NCBI GenBank assembly: GCA_045596385.1
Contig: JAZOCC010000034.1
Location: 1-64,000, forward strand
Direction of reading: 5' to 3'
DNA: 64,000 nucleotides
Source: SIG307 sp045596385
GTDB taxonomy: Bacteria; Bacillota; Clostridia; Lachnospirales; Lachnospiraceae
The notes below the pieces were generated by a model. That model did no database searches. It was not told the origin of the DNA and saw nothing but the letters and a program-made list of their open reading frames with translations. Shown in pieces: positions 52,548-59,159 of this stretch. Position numbers and translations under genes: made by a program. The first letter of the stretch is position 1. The number at the start of each line of letters is the position of its first letter.

Positions 52548-54149
52548 ATGGCACAAAAAGCAAAAATCACGGTTCATCCGTCCTTTACCATCGGCGAGAT
52601 TTCTCCGAGATTGTTCAGTACATTCTTAGAGCCGATCGGCACCATGGTAAACGGCACCATGTTCAATCCGAAGCACCCGACCGCAAATGAACTGGGCTTC
52701 CGTCAGGATTTTATCGACGAACTGAAAAAGACCGGTATGCCGGCTTGTCGTCTTCCGGGCGGTAACTTTGTTTCCGGCTGGGAATGGAAGGATTCCATCG
52801 GTCCGAAGGACCAGAGAAAGAAGCACTTAGACCTTGCCTGGTATCAGTACATCACCAACGAGGTCGGTCACGACGAATATTTGCAGTGGGCAGAGCAGGT
52901 CGGCACCGAGGCAATGTACACCATCAATCTCGGCACCGGCGACATCAAGGACGCCCAGCACATCGTAGAATACACCAACCATCCGGGCGGCACCTACTGG
53001 TCCGACCTGCGTCGCCAGTACGGTCATGAGAATCCGTACAACGTTAAGACCTGGTACCTGGGTAACGAAATGGACGGCCCGTGGCAGATCGGTTCCTGGG
53101 GGCAGAACCCGAAGGGCTACGGTATTTTATGTAACGAAGTTTCCAAGGTAATGAAGTGGACCGATGCCCGCATCGAAACCGCAGTCTGCGCGTCCTCTTC
53201 TCTTTGGATGAATACTTATCCGCAGTGGGAAGAAGATGTATTACAGGAGTGCTACGATACCGTAGACTACATTTCCATGCACCACTACCATGCCGCACCT
53301 CCTGGGGATTATAAGGCTTTGCTTGGCGGTTCCCACTACTACGAAGACTTTATTAACACCGAGATTGCACTTTGTGACTTGATTCAGGCAAAGCATCATT
53401 CTCCGAAGAAGATGATGCTGTCCTTTGACGAGTACGGCGGAATGATTCGTCCGAACGAAGCACTGCATCCGGGATACGGCCCGTACAACATGGCAATGTC
53501 CCACTACCGCTTCAACCCGGACAGAAAGTATATCCTGCATGATCCGGATAATATGCCGGAGCGTATGTTCCCGGGCAGCGAAATGCTGCAGGCACTTTCC
53601 ATGGCATCCATCCAGCTGGCATTCCTGCGTCACGCAGACCGCGTAAAGATCGGATGTATGACCGGTGGCCTCGGTGCACTTTGCGCATCCAATCATGACC
53701 ATGTATGGAAGTCCGCTTCCCACCACATCTTCATGCAGATGATGCAGTACGCAAAGGGTACCTCCCTGCAGGTAGACACTGCGTGTGAGACCTACGATAT
53801 CCCGGGCTATGCCGTAAACGACACCTCCCAGTACATGGAGAAGGAAGGCGTTCCGTACGTGGACACCGCTGCCGCATACGATGCAGACACCGACAGTTTA
53901 ACCATCTTTGCCATCAATCGTAATGCAGAGACCTCCTATCCGGTAGAACTGGATATCCGCGGCTTCGAAGGCTTTACCTTTGACGAGCAGATTGTAATGT
54001 TCTGTGAGGACCTTTCCGTAAAGAACAGCTTTGACGACCCGAACGTAATCCTTCCGAAGACCGTAACCGGTCAGACCTTCGAAGGCGGAAAACTTACCGC
54101 CGAGGTTCAGCCGCTTTCTTGGAATGTGTTCCGGTTTAAGAAGAACTAA
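52548..54149 (+). CDS. Alpha-L-arabinofuranosidase, GH51
   Basis: 533 residues, cytoplasmic. The GH51 barrel carries the acid/base in WYLGNEMDGPWQIG and the nucleophile in MLSFDEYGGM; MPACRLPGGNFVSGWEWKDS is the usual N-terminal motif. A C-terminal beta domain (about 430-533) ends in LSWNVFRFKK as in the family. It removes arabinose side chains from arabinoxylo-oligosaccharides, complementing the GH67, GH43 and GH3 enzymes. Start 52548 follows GGAGGAGG. Confidence 0.94.
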   Translation: MAQKAKITVHPSFTIGEISPRLFSTFLEPIGTMVNGTMFNPKHPTANELGFRQDFIDELKKTGMPACRLPGGNFVSGWEWKDSIGPKDQRKKHLDLAWYQYITNEVGHDEYLQWAEQVGTEAMYTINLGTGDIKDAQHIVEYTNHPGGTYWSDLRRQYGHENPYNVKTWYLGNEMDGPWQIGSWGQNPKGYGILCNEVSKVMKWTDARIETAVCASSSLWMNTYPQWEEDVLQECYDTVDYISMHHYHAAPPGDYKALLGGSHYYEDFINTEIALCDLIQAKHHSPKKMMLSFDEYGGMIRPNEALHPGYGPYNMAMSHYRFNPDRKYILHDPDNMPERMFPGSEMLQALSMASIQLAFLRHADRVKIGCMTGGLGALCASNHDHVWKSASHHIFMQMMQYAKGTSLQVDTACETYDIPGYAVNDTSQYMEKEGVPYVDTAAAYDADTDSLTIFAINRNAETSYPVELDIRGFEGFTFDEQIVMFCEDLSVKNSFDDPNVILPKTVTGQTFEGGKLTAEVQPLSWNVFRFKKN

Positions 54150-54154
54150 GGCGT

Positions 54155-54401
54155 TTTTGCTATCTGACCTATGTTTTCTATTATCGCCCTGTCGGATGGT
54201 GTATGTTTTTTTGCATGTCGCAACGCTTCGTCAAACTTCCTCTAACCGGTTCTAAACGTCTCTCGGGTGTGGCCTCGAGACTTAGAACCGTTAAGAGGCG
54301 ATTTCGACTCAGCTAAAGACGCGGCCCTTCGGGCAAATGACAAAAAAAGCATACACTACCCGACAGGGCGATTTAGTTTACATTCCTAACAGATAGCAAA
54401 A
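54155..54401 (+). ncRNA. Candidate structured RNA element, copy C
   Basis: Outer arms TTTTGCTATCTG (54155-54166) with 54390-54401; ATCGCCCTGTCGG (54183-54195) with 54360-54372 (both perfect); then GTGTATG with CATACAC; an inner stem TAACCGGTTCTAA with TTAGAACCGTTA; and a cap hairpin GTCTC...GAGAC (54258-54281). Core blocks in order on this strand are CGCAACGCTTCGTCAAACTT, the inner stem, GATTTCGACT, AGCTAAA and CCCTTCGGG, shared with the element at 41653-41933. It lies between the convergent GH51 and hicB genes. Confidence 0.55.
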
Positions 54402-54428
54402 CGGGGCTTCGCAATTTGCGAACCCCCG
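54402..54428 (-). terminator. Terminator of hicAB
   Basis: CGGGG...CCCCG with an inner TTCGCAA-t-TTGCGAA stem; on the minus strand it is followed by TTTTGC, which is also the outer arm of the neighbouring structured element. Confidence 0.7.
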
Positions 54429-54457
54429 ATACTTCTCATGATATTCTTTTTTATTCT

Positions 54458-54877
54458 CTATCTTCTATGCTCTACATTAAGTACTTTCATCAATGCTTCC
54501 TGCAATACCCGGGATACATTTATCCCGGCATGCTCTGCTTCATAGTTTAACCAACTCGGCAGCGCGACATTTCGCCTGACTGTTTTGGTATCGATTTTTC
54601 TCCGGTATTCTCCCGAATCAATATCCACAAAAGAAATGACTGTAACACCCTCTCCGGCAAATGTCGCTTTGGAAACATCCAATGCTCTAATATCCGAAGG
54701 CTCCGGAATTGTCTCTTTGGCATCCTCTCTGGACACACAATTCAGTTCAATGGCATCTCGCGCCATCTCAATAGCATCCGACATATCTTTCCCTTCTGTG
54801 AGTATTTCCAAGTCAGGCACCTCTACCAGCACACAACTCTTTGCTTTTGTAAAAAAAACAGGATATACGCTTCTCAT
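54458..54877 (-). CDS. hicB: HicB-family antitoxin
   Basis: 139 residues. The N-terminal degraded RNase-H-like HicB fold (MRSVYPVFFTKAKSCVLVEV, DMSDAIEMARDAIELNCV) is followed by a C-terminal ribbon-helix-helix-type segment (RRNVALPSWLNYEAEHAGIN) for DNA binding. It neutralises HicA and probably represses the hicAB promoter together with it. It lies 52 bp after hicA on the same strand. ATG at 54877 follows GGAGGAG. Confidence 0.85.
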   Translation of the reverse strand: MRSVYPVFFTKAKSCVLVEVPDLEILTEGKDMSDAIEMARDAIELNCVSREDAKETIPEPSDIRALDVSKATFAGEGVTVISFVDIDSGEYRRKIDTKTVRRNVALPSWLNYEAEHAGINVSRVLQEALMKVLNVEHRR

Positions 54878-54929
54878 TCTATCTCCTCCGATTCTTCGCA
54901 CCTCATATACTCCACTTCACAAACAAACG

Positions 54930-55103
54930 TTATAATAAACCTCTTCGCCTCAGGATTGCTTTTGCCAGCATCTCATTAATCTCCTTATGTCTCGGAATCT
55001 CTTCTCTTTCCGTCCCTCTGACATAAATATCATGACTTCCGCCATGACGTTCAAAAACAAATCCTCCTTTTTCCAGCCGCTTAATCAATTCCTTTCTTTT
55101 CAT
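54930..55103 (-). CDS. hicA: HicA-family mRNA interferase toxin
   Basis: 57 residues. The dsRNA-binding-like fold is recognised by ELIKRLEKGGFVFERHGGSH followed by DIYVRG, with the catalytic His24. HicA cleaves mRNA when free of HicB. ATG at 55103 follows AAAAGGGG; the frame extends ten codons further upstream without a ribosome binding site. The order toxin before antitoxin is normal for hicAB. A consensus promoter with two direct repeats lies just upstream. Confidence 0.88.
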   Translation of the reverse strand: MKRKELIKRLEKGGFVFERHGGSHDIYVRGTEREEIPRHKEINEMLAKAILRRRGLL

Positions 55104-55124
55104 TTGTACCCCTTTTCGCCTTTT

Positions 55125-55172
55125 ATTATACACACTTTTTGCGCAACCGTCAACTTCTTATACGCACTTTTT
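55125..55172 (-). promoter_or_regulatory. hicAB promoter with paired operator-like repeats
   Basis: On the minus strand TTGACG (55153-55148), a 17-base spacer and TATAAT (55130-55125). Two direct repeats AAAAAGTG(T/C)GTATAA lie at 55140-55126 and 55172-55158, 32 bp apart (about three helical turns). One covers the -10 and the other sits just upstream of the -35, a good arrangement for autorepression by HicB. Confidence 0.65.
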
Positions 55173-55180
55173 ACACAATA

Positions 55181-55903
55181 TCATTTTTCATATTGATACG
55201 GAACATACGGCAAAATCCCCCAGGTAATTTCATCCGCATAATGTACTTCCGTATGTATTACCGAACGATAATCCGCCGATGTAGCCTTAATACATGGAAA
55301 ATCCCTGCATTCCCTACACTCGGCAAGGCCCTTCTTCGGTGCACATTCCTTCGCGTTACACGGATCACTCTTACAATAGCATTCCGGACTGTAACAGCCG
55401 TTGCAACGCATACTCCAATCCATTATGCCCCACATTTTCTGCAAGTGCGGTTCCATTATCGCGCGCTGTTCTTCTGTCGTACCGACATAATGAACGCATA
55501 GATCACACCGCTGACCGCACATGGAATATACTGCATTCTCCTTTGAAAAAGGTTTGCGGTTCGGCTTCTTCTTTATGAGAATCAGATTCTTAACCTCCCG
55601 AAGCTGCTCCGGAGTTGTTACATCAATGAACATCCATTTCCCGTCATGATACGTCTTGGAGCCATCATAATAATCCAGAATGTACTTTGAAAATTCGTCC
55701 CGTCTTGTTTCAAATACTTCCCGCTCCTTCTTTCCGAATATCACAAGAAACGTATATTTATCTTCATGAAGGTATATGGTCAGAATGGTTTTTGCACCCT
55801 GTTTAAACTTTAACTCATCCTTACCGTCACCGATTTCATCTAACCGATAATTTCCTCTCATAAAAACCATAGTTTCGTGACTGACTCTCTCTAAAATATT
55901 CAT
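55181..55903 (-). CDS. DUF3788 / DUF3795 two-domain protein
   Basis: 240 residues. The first half (about 1-125) resembles DUF3788: TILTIYLHEDKYTFLVIFGK, then DGKWMFIDVTTPEQLREVKN. The second half (about 126-215) is cysteine-rich like DUF3795: MCGQRCDLCVHY, RCNGCYSPECYCKSDPC, ECRECRDFPC, and probably binds zinc or a metal cluster. Functions are unknown. The gene stands alone behind a strong promoter overlapping a LexA-like box. Confidence 0.65.
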   Translation of the reverse strand: MNILERVSHETMVFMRGNYRLDEIGDGKDELKFKQGAKTILTIYLHEDKYTFLVIFGKKEREVFETRRDEFSKYILDYYDGSKTYHDGKWMFIDVTTPEQLREVKNLILIKKKPNRKPFSKENAVYSMCGQRCDLCVHYVGTTEEQRAIMEPHLQKMWGIMDWSMRCNGCYSPECYCKSDPCNAKECAPKKGLAECRECRDFPCIKATSADYRSVIHTEVHYADEITWGILPYVPYQYEK

Positions 55904-55963
55904 ATGTATCCTCCATACTATCCTCGTTAGCTGTCATTAGGTTTCGTATTATTCCATAGTTTA

Positions 55964-56003
55964 ATTATATCATACCCACATCCCCTTGTCAAACATATGT
56001 TCT
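55964..56003 (-). promoter_or_regulatory. Promoter with LexA-like (SOS) box
   Basis: On the minus strand TTGACA (55992-55987), a 17-base spacer and TATAAT (55969-55964) form a perfect promoter. The box GAACATATGTTT (about 56002-55991, inside 55990-56003) matches the Firmicute LexA/DinR consensus CGAACATATGTTCG at 11 of the 12 inner bases and overlaps the -35. Confidence 0.65.
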
Positions 56004-56040
56004 GTTTTATTATTCAAACTTCTATCCCTTAGATTTTCTC

Positions 56041-56067
56041 AAAAAAAGGTGCCCACCACAGGCACCT
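56041..56067 (-). terminator. Terminator of the dCMP deaminase gene
   Basis: AGGTGCC (56047-56053) pairs with GGCACCT (56061-56067); on the minus strand seven T residues follow. Confidence 0.85.
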
Positions 56068-56096
56068 TTCCCATCAATCCTATCAATTACATATTT

Positions 56097-56585
56097 TTAA
56101 TACCCAAAACTCCCTTCCAAAGACTCGTCATTCTCAATCCAATCCTGCACATCAATGATACGATACTCATTCTCCGTATCCCGAATCACCACTTGCTTGA
56201 TTCCGGCATTGATGACCATTCGTTTGCACATGGAACAACTGCTGGATTTTTCGATGTACGCACCTGTCCCGACTTCTTTTCCTACCAGATAGAGCGTACT
56301 GTCAATCATCTTCTCCCGCTCCGCGCTGATAATGGCATTGGCCTCCGCGTGGACGCTGCGGCACAGCTCATATCGCTCTCCCCGTGGAATATTTAACTGC
56401 TGTCGGATGCAATACCCCAAATCGCTACAATTCTTTCTGCCGCGCGGTGCCCCTACATATCCCGTAGAAATCACCTCATCGTTCTTCACGATCACTGCGC
56501 CGTAATGTCTGCGCAAACAGGTACAGCGCTTTGAAACCACTTCCGCCAGGTCAAGATAATAATTGACTTTATCCCGTCTCTCCAT
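56097..56585 (-). CDS. Deoxycytidylate (dCMP) deaminase family protein
   Basis: 162 residues. Zinc-binding and catalytic motifs are HAEANAI and CSMCKRMVI (C-x-x-C), in the order of dCMP deaminases. The Cys/Thr-rich N-terminus SKRCTCLRRHYGAVIVKNDE and PRGRKNCSDLGYCIR fit ComEB-like proteins. It converts dCMP to dUMP for thymidylate synthesis. It lies 44 bp after the thioesterase gene and ends at a strong terminator. Confidence 0.88.
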   Translation of the reverse strand: MERRDKVNYYLDLAEVVSKRCTCLRRHYGAVIVKNDEVISTGYVGAPRGRKNCSDLGYCIRQQLNIPRGERYELCRSVHAEANAIISAEREKMIDSTLYLVGKEVGTGAYIEKSSSCSMCKRMVINAGIKQVVIRDTENEYRIIDVQDWIENDESLEGSFGY

Positions 56586-56629
56586 GTGAGATCCTCCCTT
56601 TTCATTAGCTTACCGCCATTTGTCTTAGG

Positions 56630-57052
56630 TTACTGTTTCTCCGCATTTTCCGCATACTCCATCAGCGCCTTATAACACTCCGGGAACTCTTTCTTCACAG
56701 AGATAATCTTGCCGCTTTCGTCTAAGAATCCATGCTCCGAATGTCCCTCACAGGCAAGGGTTCCATCCTCCTTGTACATGGCATAACGAAGTTTCAGCTT
56801 CACACCGCGGAACTCTTCAATCCCCACTTCGATTCTGATTCGTTCCGGAAACTTTGTACTTACCTTGTATTTGCACTCCACTGCTGTCACCGGAGATACC
56901 ATCCCCAGCGCTTCTAACCGGTCCATACCCCAGCCGATTTGCTCCAGAAAATCTACCCTCGCTTCTTCCATCCAGCGAATATAGTTGGAATGGTGCACAA
57001 TCCCCATTTTATCTGTTTCGTAATACTGTACTTTATGTTCATACGGTCTCAT
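56630..57052 (-). CDS. Acyl-CoA thioesterase, YbgC/FadM type
   Basis: 140 residues, one hot-dog fold. The signature YYETDKMGIVHHSNYIRWME contains the catalytic Asp14 and the HxxY pair of the 4-hydroxybenzoyl-CoA thioesterase family. Substrates are acyl-CoAs of varied chain length; the physiological one is unknown. Confidence 0.85.
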   Translation of the reverse strand: MRPYEHKVQYYETDKMGIVHHSNYIRWMEEARVDFLEQIGWGMDRLEALGMVSPVTAVECKYKVSTKFPERIRIEVGIEEFRGVKLKLRYAMYKEDGTLACEGHSEHGFLDESGKIISVKKEFPECYKALMEYAENAEKQ

Positions 57053-57140
57053 CTCTAAATCCTCCCTAGTATCTTTTATTCAACTTGTCATACGCTTCGC
57101 TTATCACGCAACGTTTTTGCAAATCACCACTAAACGCCTA

Positions 57141-57635
57141 CTACTCTTGTAGCAGCTCCAACAGCATCTCATACACAAACTCCGTCGCCGCCTCACGTAC
57201 CGCATTTCGTCCCAAATCTCCGAACTGCTTTGTCACTGTGGTTAACTCTCCGTCCACATAGAATCCAAAACAAACCATACCCACCGGCTTAGTGGCGGTT
57301 CCTCCGGTCGGCCCTGCGATTCCGGACACACCGACACCCACTTCCGCATTTTGTGCCTTTGCCACACCTTCTGCCATCTGCCCTGCCACCGGTTCGCTGA
57401 CCACTCCGTGACTTTCTATCGTCTCCGGATTCACCCCGAGGTACTTTATCTTAGCCTCGTTTGCGTAAGTCACCACGCCCGCATCAAACACCGTCGAAGC
57501 ACTGGCCACACTAACCAGTCGCGCGGAACACATGCCTCCGGTGCAGGACTCCGCAAAGGAGATGTGAAATCCTCTTTTTTGTAAAAGAGATACCACTTGC
57601 TCTTCTAAGGTTAACGGATTTTTCTTCTCTTCCAT
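57141..57635 (-). CDS. pncC: Nicotinamide-nucleotide amidohydrolase (CinA C-terminal domain)
   Basis: 164 residues: a stand-alone CinA C-terminal domain. Family motifs are ISFAESCTGGMCSARLVSV with the catalytic Ser, VVTYANEAKIKYLGV and VGVSGIAGPTGGT. PncC turns nicotinamide mononucleotide into nicotinate mononucleotide in NAD recycling. The name CinA refers to competence and damage induction in other Firmicutes, and a LexA-like box lies about 60 bp upstream, between this gene and the divergent toxin locus. Confidence 0.9.
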   Translation of the reverse strand: MEEKKNPLTLEEQVVSLLQKRGFHISFAESCTGGMCSARLVSVASASTVFDAGVVTYANEAKIKYLGVNPETIESHGVVSEPVAGQMAEGVAKAQNAEVGVGVSGIAGPTGGTATKPVGMVCFGFYVDGELTTVTKQFGDLGRNAVREAATEFVYEMLLELLQE

Positions 57636-57691
57636 AATTTCTTCTCCCTTCCATTATTCATACATTTCTATTACAATCTATCGTTTTACGC

Positions 57692-57720
57692 TTGAACATT
57701 TGTTCTGTTCATGATATAAT
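57692..57720 (+). promoter_or_regulatory. Toxin promoter with LexA-like (SOS) box
   Basis: TTGAAC (57692-57697), a 17-base spacer and TATAAT (57715-57720). GAACATTTGTTC (57694-57705) matches 11 of 12 bases of the LexA/DinR core GAACATATGTTC and overlaps the -35, a position where LexA would repress. Confidence 0.65.
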
Positions 57721-57755
57721 ATACTTATGGAACAATCGTGTTACAGGGTGTGTTG

Positions 57756-57780
57756 ACCTTCATTCTTAAAGAATGGAGGT
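57756..57780 (+). promoter_or_regulatory. Hairpin hiding the toxin ribosome binding site
   Basis: ACCTTCATTC (57756-57765) pairs with GAATGGAGGT (57771-57780) across the loop TTAAA, with one G-T pair. The Shine-Dalgarno sequence GGAGGT is in the 3' arm, so translation should be blocked in the full-length mRNA, as known for other type I toxin mRNAs. Confidence 0.65.
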
Positions 57781-57787
57781 GGAGCTT

Positions 57788-57883
57788 ATGAAGAATCAGA
57801 ACAAATTTGAATTTCGAGATTTGTTGTCTTTCGGACTCTTTCTGTTAGCTTTACTTACATTCGTTTTTACGTTTTGTAAGTAA
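57788..57883 (+). CDS. Putative holin-like type I toxin (31 residues)
   Basis: A 31-codon gene: MKNQNKFEFRDLLSFGLFLL, then ALLTFVFTFCK. A short charged N-terminus precedes one hydrophobic helix with the (M/L)xSFGxFLLALLTF pattern of the putative holin-like toxin family (TxpA/BsrG-like small membrane toxins). Such peptides insert in the cytoplasmic membrane. A good promoter, an occluded ribosome binding site, a terminator and a convergent promoter surround it, the normal makeup of a type I toxin-antitoxin locus. The LexA-like box suggests induction by DNA damage. Confidence 0.75.
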   Translation: MKNQNKFEFRDLLSFGLFLLALLTFVFTFCK

Positions 57884-57893
57884 TTGGACATAG

Positions 57894-57938
57894 AAAAACC
57901 GCCCTCATAACTTTGCCCGAAGTGTGTTGGCGGTTTTT
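57894..57938. terminator. Bidirectional terminator of the toxin and convergent RNA
   Basis: AAAAACCGCC (57894-57903) pairs with GGCGGTTTTT (57929-57938). The stem with A and T flanks works on both strands, as in convergent toxin and antitoxin RNAs. Confidence 0.85.
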
Positions 57939-57990
57939 CTGCATTCACATTAAGGTCAACCCACCTTGTGGGCGGTTGTTCCTTTTTCTG
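57894..57990 (-). ncRNA. Candidate antitoxin RNA, convergent with the toxin mRNA
   Basis: On the minus strand TTGCGA (58024-58019), a 17-base spacer and an extended -10 TGATAAACT (TAAACT at 58001-57996) should start an RNA near 57990. It would fold a 5' hairpin (57957-57978), carry GTTGACCTTAATG (57960-57948), and end at the shared terminator, about 95-100 nt in all. GTTGACCTT repeats the toxin leader at 57752-57760, i.e. the strand that pairs with the toxin ribosome binding site. Its 3' part is fully complementary to the toxin mRNA end. Confidence 0.5.
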
Positions 57991-58088
57991 ATTTTAGTTT
58001 ATCACATTTTTTCTGCTTTCGCAATCCTTTTTTATTCTCTACATGCAAACCTCAATGACGCTCCCGACACTTGTCACATCTTTCTTCC

Positions 58089-59024
58089 TTACTCCGCCAA
58101 AAAGCATCCTCCTACCGCAAGTACTCTGCGTTGCGCTTTTAAAATCTCTTCCTCCGTCCCGTTCCACCGGTCGATATCTTCACTTACAAAATAGAGCAAC
58201 CGATCCGACAAATTCAGTAAGAACCTTTCAAGGATTTTTCCGGAAGCTCCGCTTAGTGCCGCCGTTAATGTCTCGTTATCCAGATTTCGCAAGATTGCCT
58301 GTATCTCGAAATCTCCAACCGCTTCGAACCGTTCCAACAAATCAGTCTTCTCCGAAAACTGTTTTTTATCCTTGTACTTTCCGATAATTTCGTCCCGGGT
58401 CCGTTTGCCCTGCTCTCCTCTCCTACCATCTTCCAGCTTCTCCCAATACCCCACGCCCACATAGGATGCAATAATTTCCCGCAACAACTCAGGATGCGCT
58501 CCGGAAGCAATCAACTCAAGCACATCCGCAATCATATTGCCTTCTCTTTGTTCCTCAACCGGTAATGACGTTACATAGTTTTTCAGGAGCCGAACTATCA
58601 GTTCATTGTCCATTTTCTTTAGAAAGGACTGTAAGAAAAAGTGAACCGCAAACGATAAAAATCCGCTTTCTCCCTTATATTTCTTCATGTAATCATCTAA
58701 AGCCAACAGTCCTTCCTGTCTGCTGATTTCACTGCACTTAAGCAACTCTTCGCCCACTTCCACCAGGCGCAGTTTCTCATTATTGTAAATTCCGACTTTT
58801 TCCAGACGTTTTTCTTCCCGTCCCACCAGTTCATCCATGCTGCACTCAAAATAATCCGCCAATTCCCATAACATTTCGATACCGGGATTGGCAAGATTTC
58901 GTTCCCATTTCGAAACCGCTGCCGGACTTACACAAAGGATTGCCGCCAATTGCTCCTGTGTCATGCCCTTTGCCACGCGTAAAGAATATATTTTTCCTCC
59001 GATTGCTACTCTGTGATGCTCCAT
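58089..59024 (-). CDS. XRE-family regulator with FliG-C-like tail
   Basis: 311 residues. The N-terminal HTH (IYSLRVAKGMTQEQLAAILC, VSPAAVSKWERNLANPGIEM) is intact. A helical middle part follows. The last 110 or so residues (FEIQAILRNLDNETLTAALS, GASGKILERFLLNLSDRLL, EEILKAQRRVLAV) resemble the C-terminal domain of the flagellar switch protein FliG in the spacing of its helices and the GAS-x-N-x-S-x-R pattern. In this setting the domain probably serves protein contact rather than motility. ATG at 59024 follows GGAGGAGG. Confidence 0.75.
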   Translation of the reverse strand: MEHHRVAIGGKIYSLRVAKGMTQEQLAAILCVSPAAVSKWERNLANPGIEMLWELADYFECSMDELVGREEKRLEKVGIYNNEKLRLVEVGEELLKCSEISRQEGLLALDDYMKKYKGESGFLSFAVHFFLQSFLKKMDNELIVRLLKNYVTSLPVEEQREGNMIADVLELIASGAHPELLREIIASYVGVGYWEKLEDGRRGEQGKRTRDEIIGKYKDKKQFSEKTDLLERFEAVGDFEIQAILRNLDNETLTAALSGASGKILERFLLNLSDRLLYFVSEDIDRWNGTEEEILKAQRRVLAVGGCFLAE

Positions 59025-59159
59025 AGGTAACCTCCTCCGCACAAAACTTCCGGTGCTTCTATACCGATTATACCTGTCACCGGAAGCTTCGTCAAAGGAT
59101 AAATCGTCAAGCTACAGAACTTATGGTTTCGTAACTTATCCGGTGATGAAGCAACACCT

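Noticed and set aside
52784..53029. Alternative-frame open frames inside the GH51 gene
   Set aside because: Shadow frames of a strongly coding region with no independent signals.
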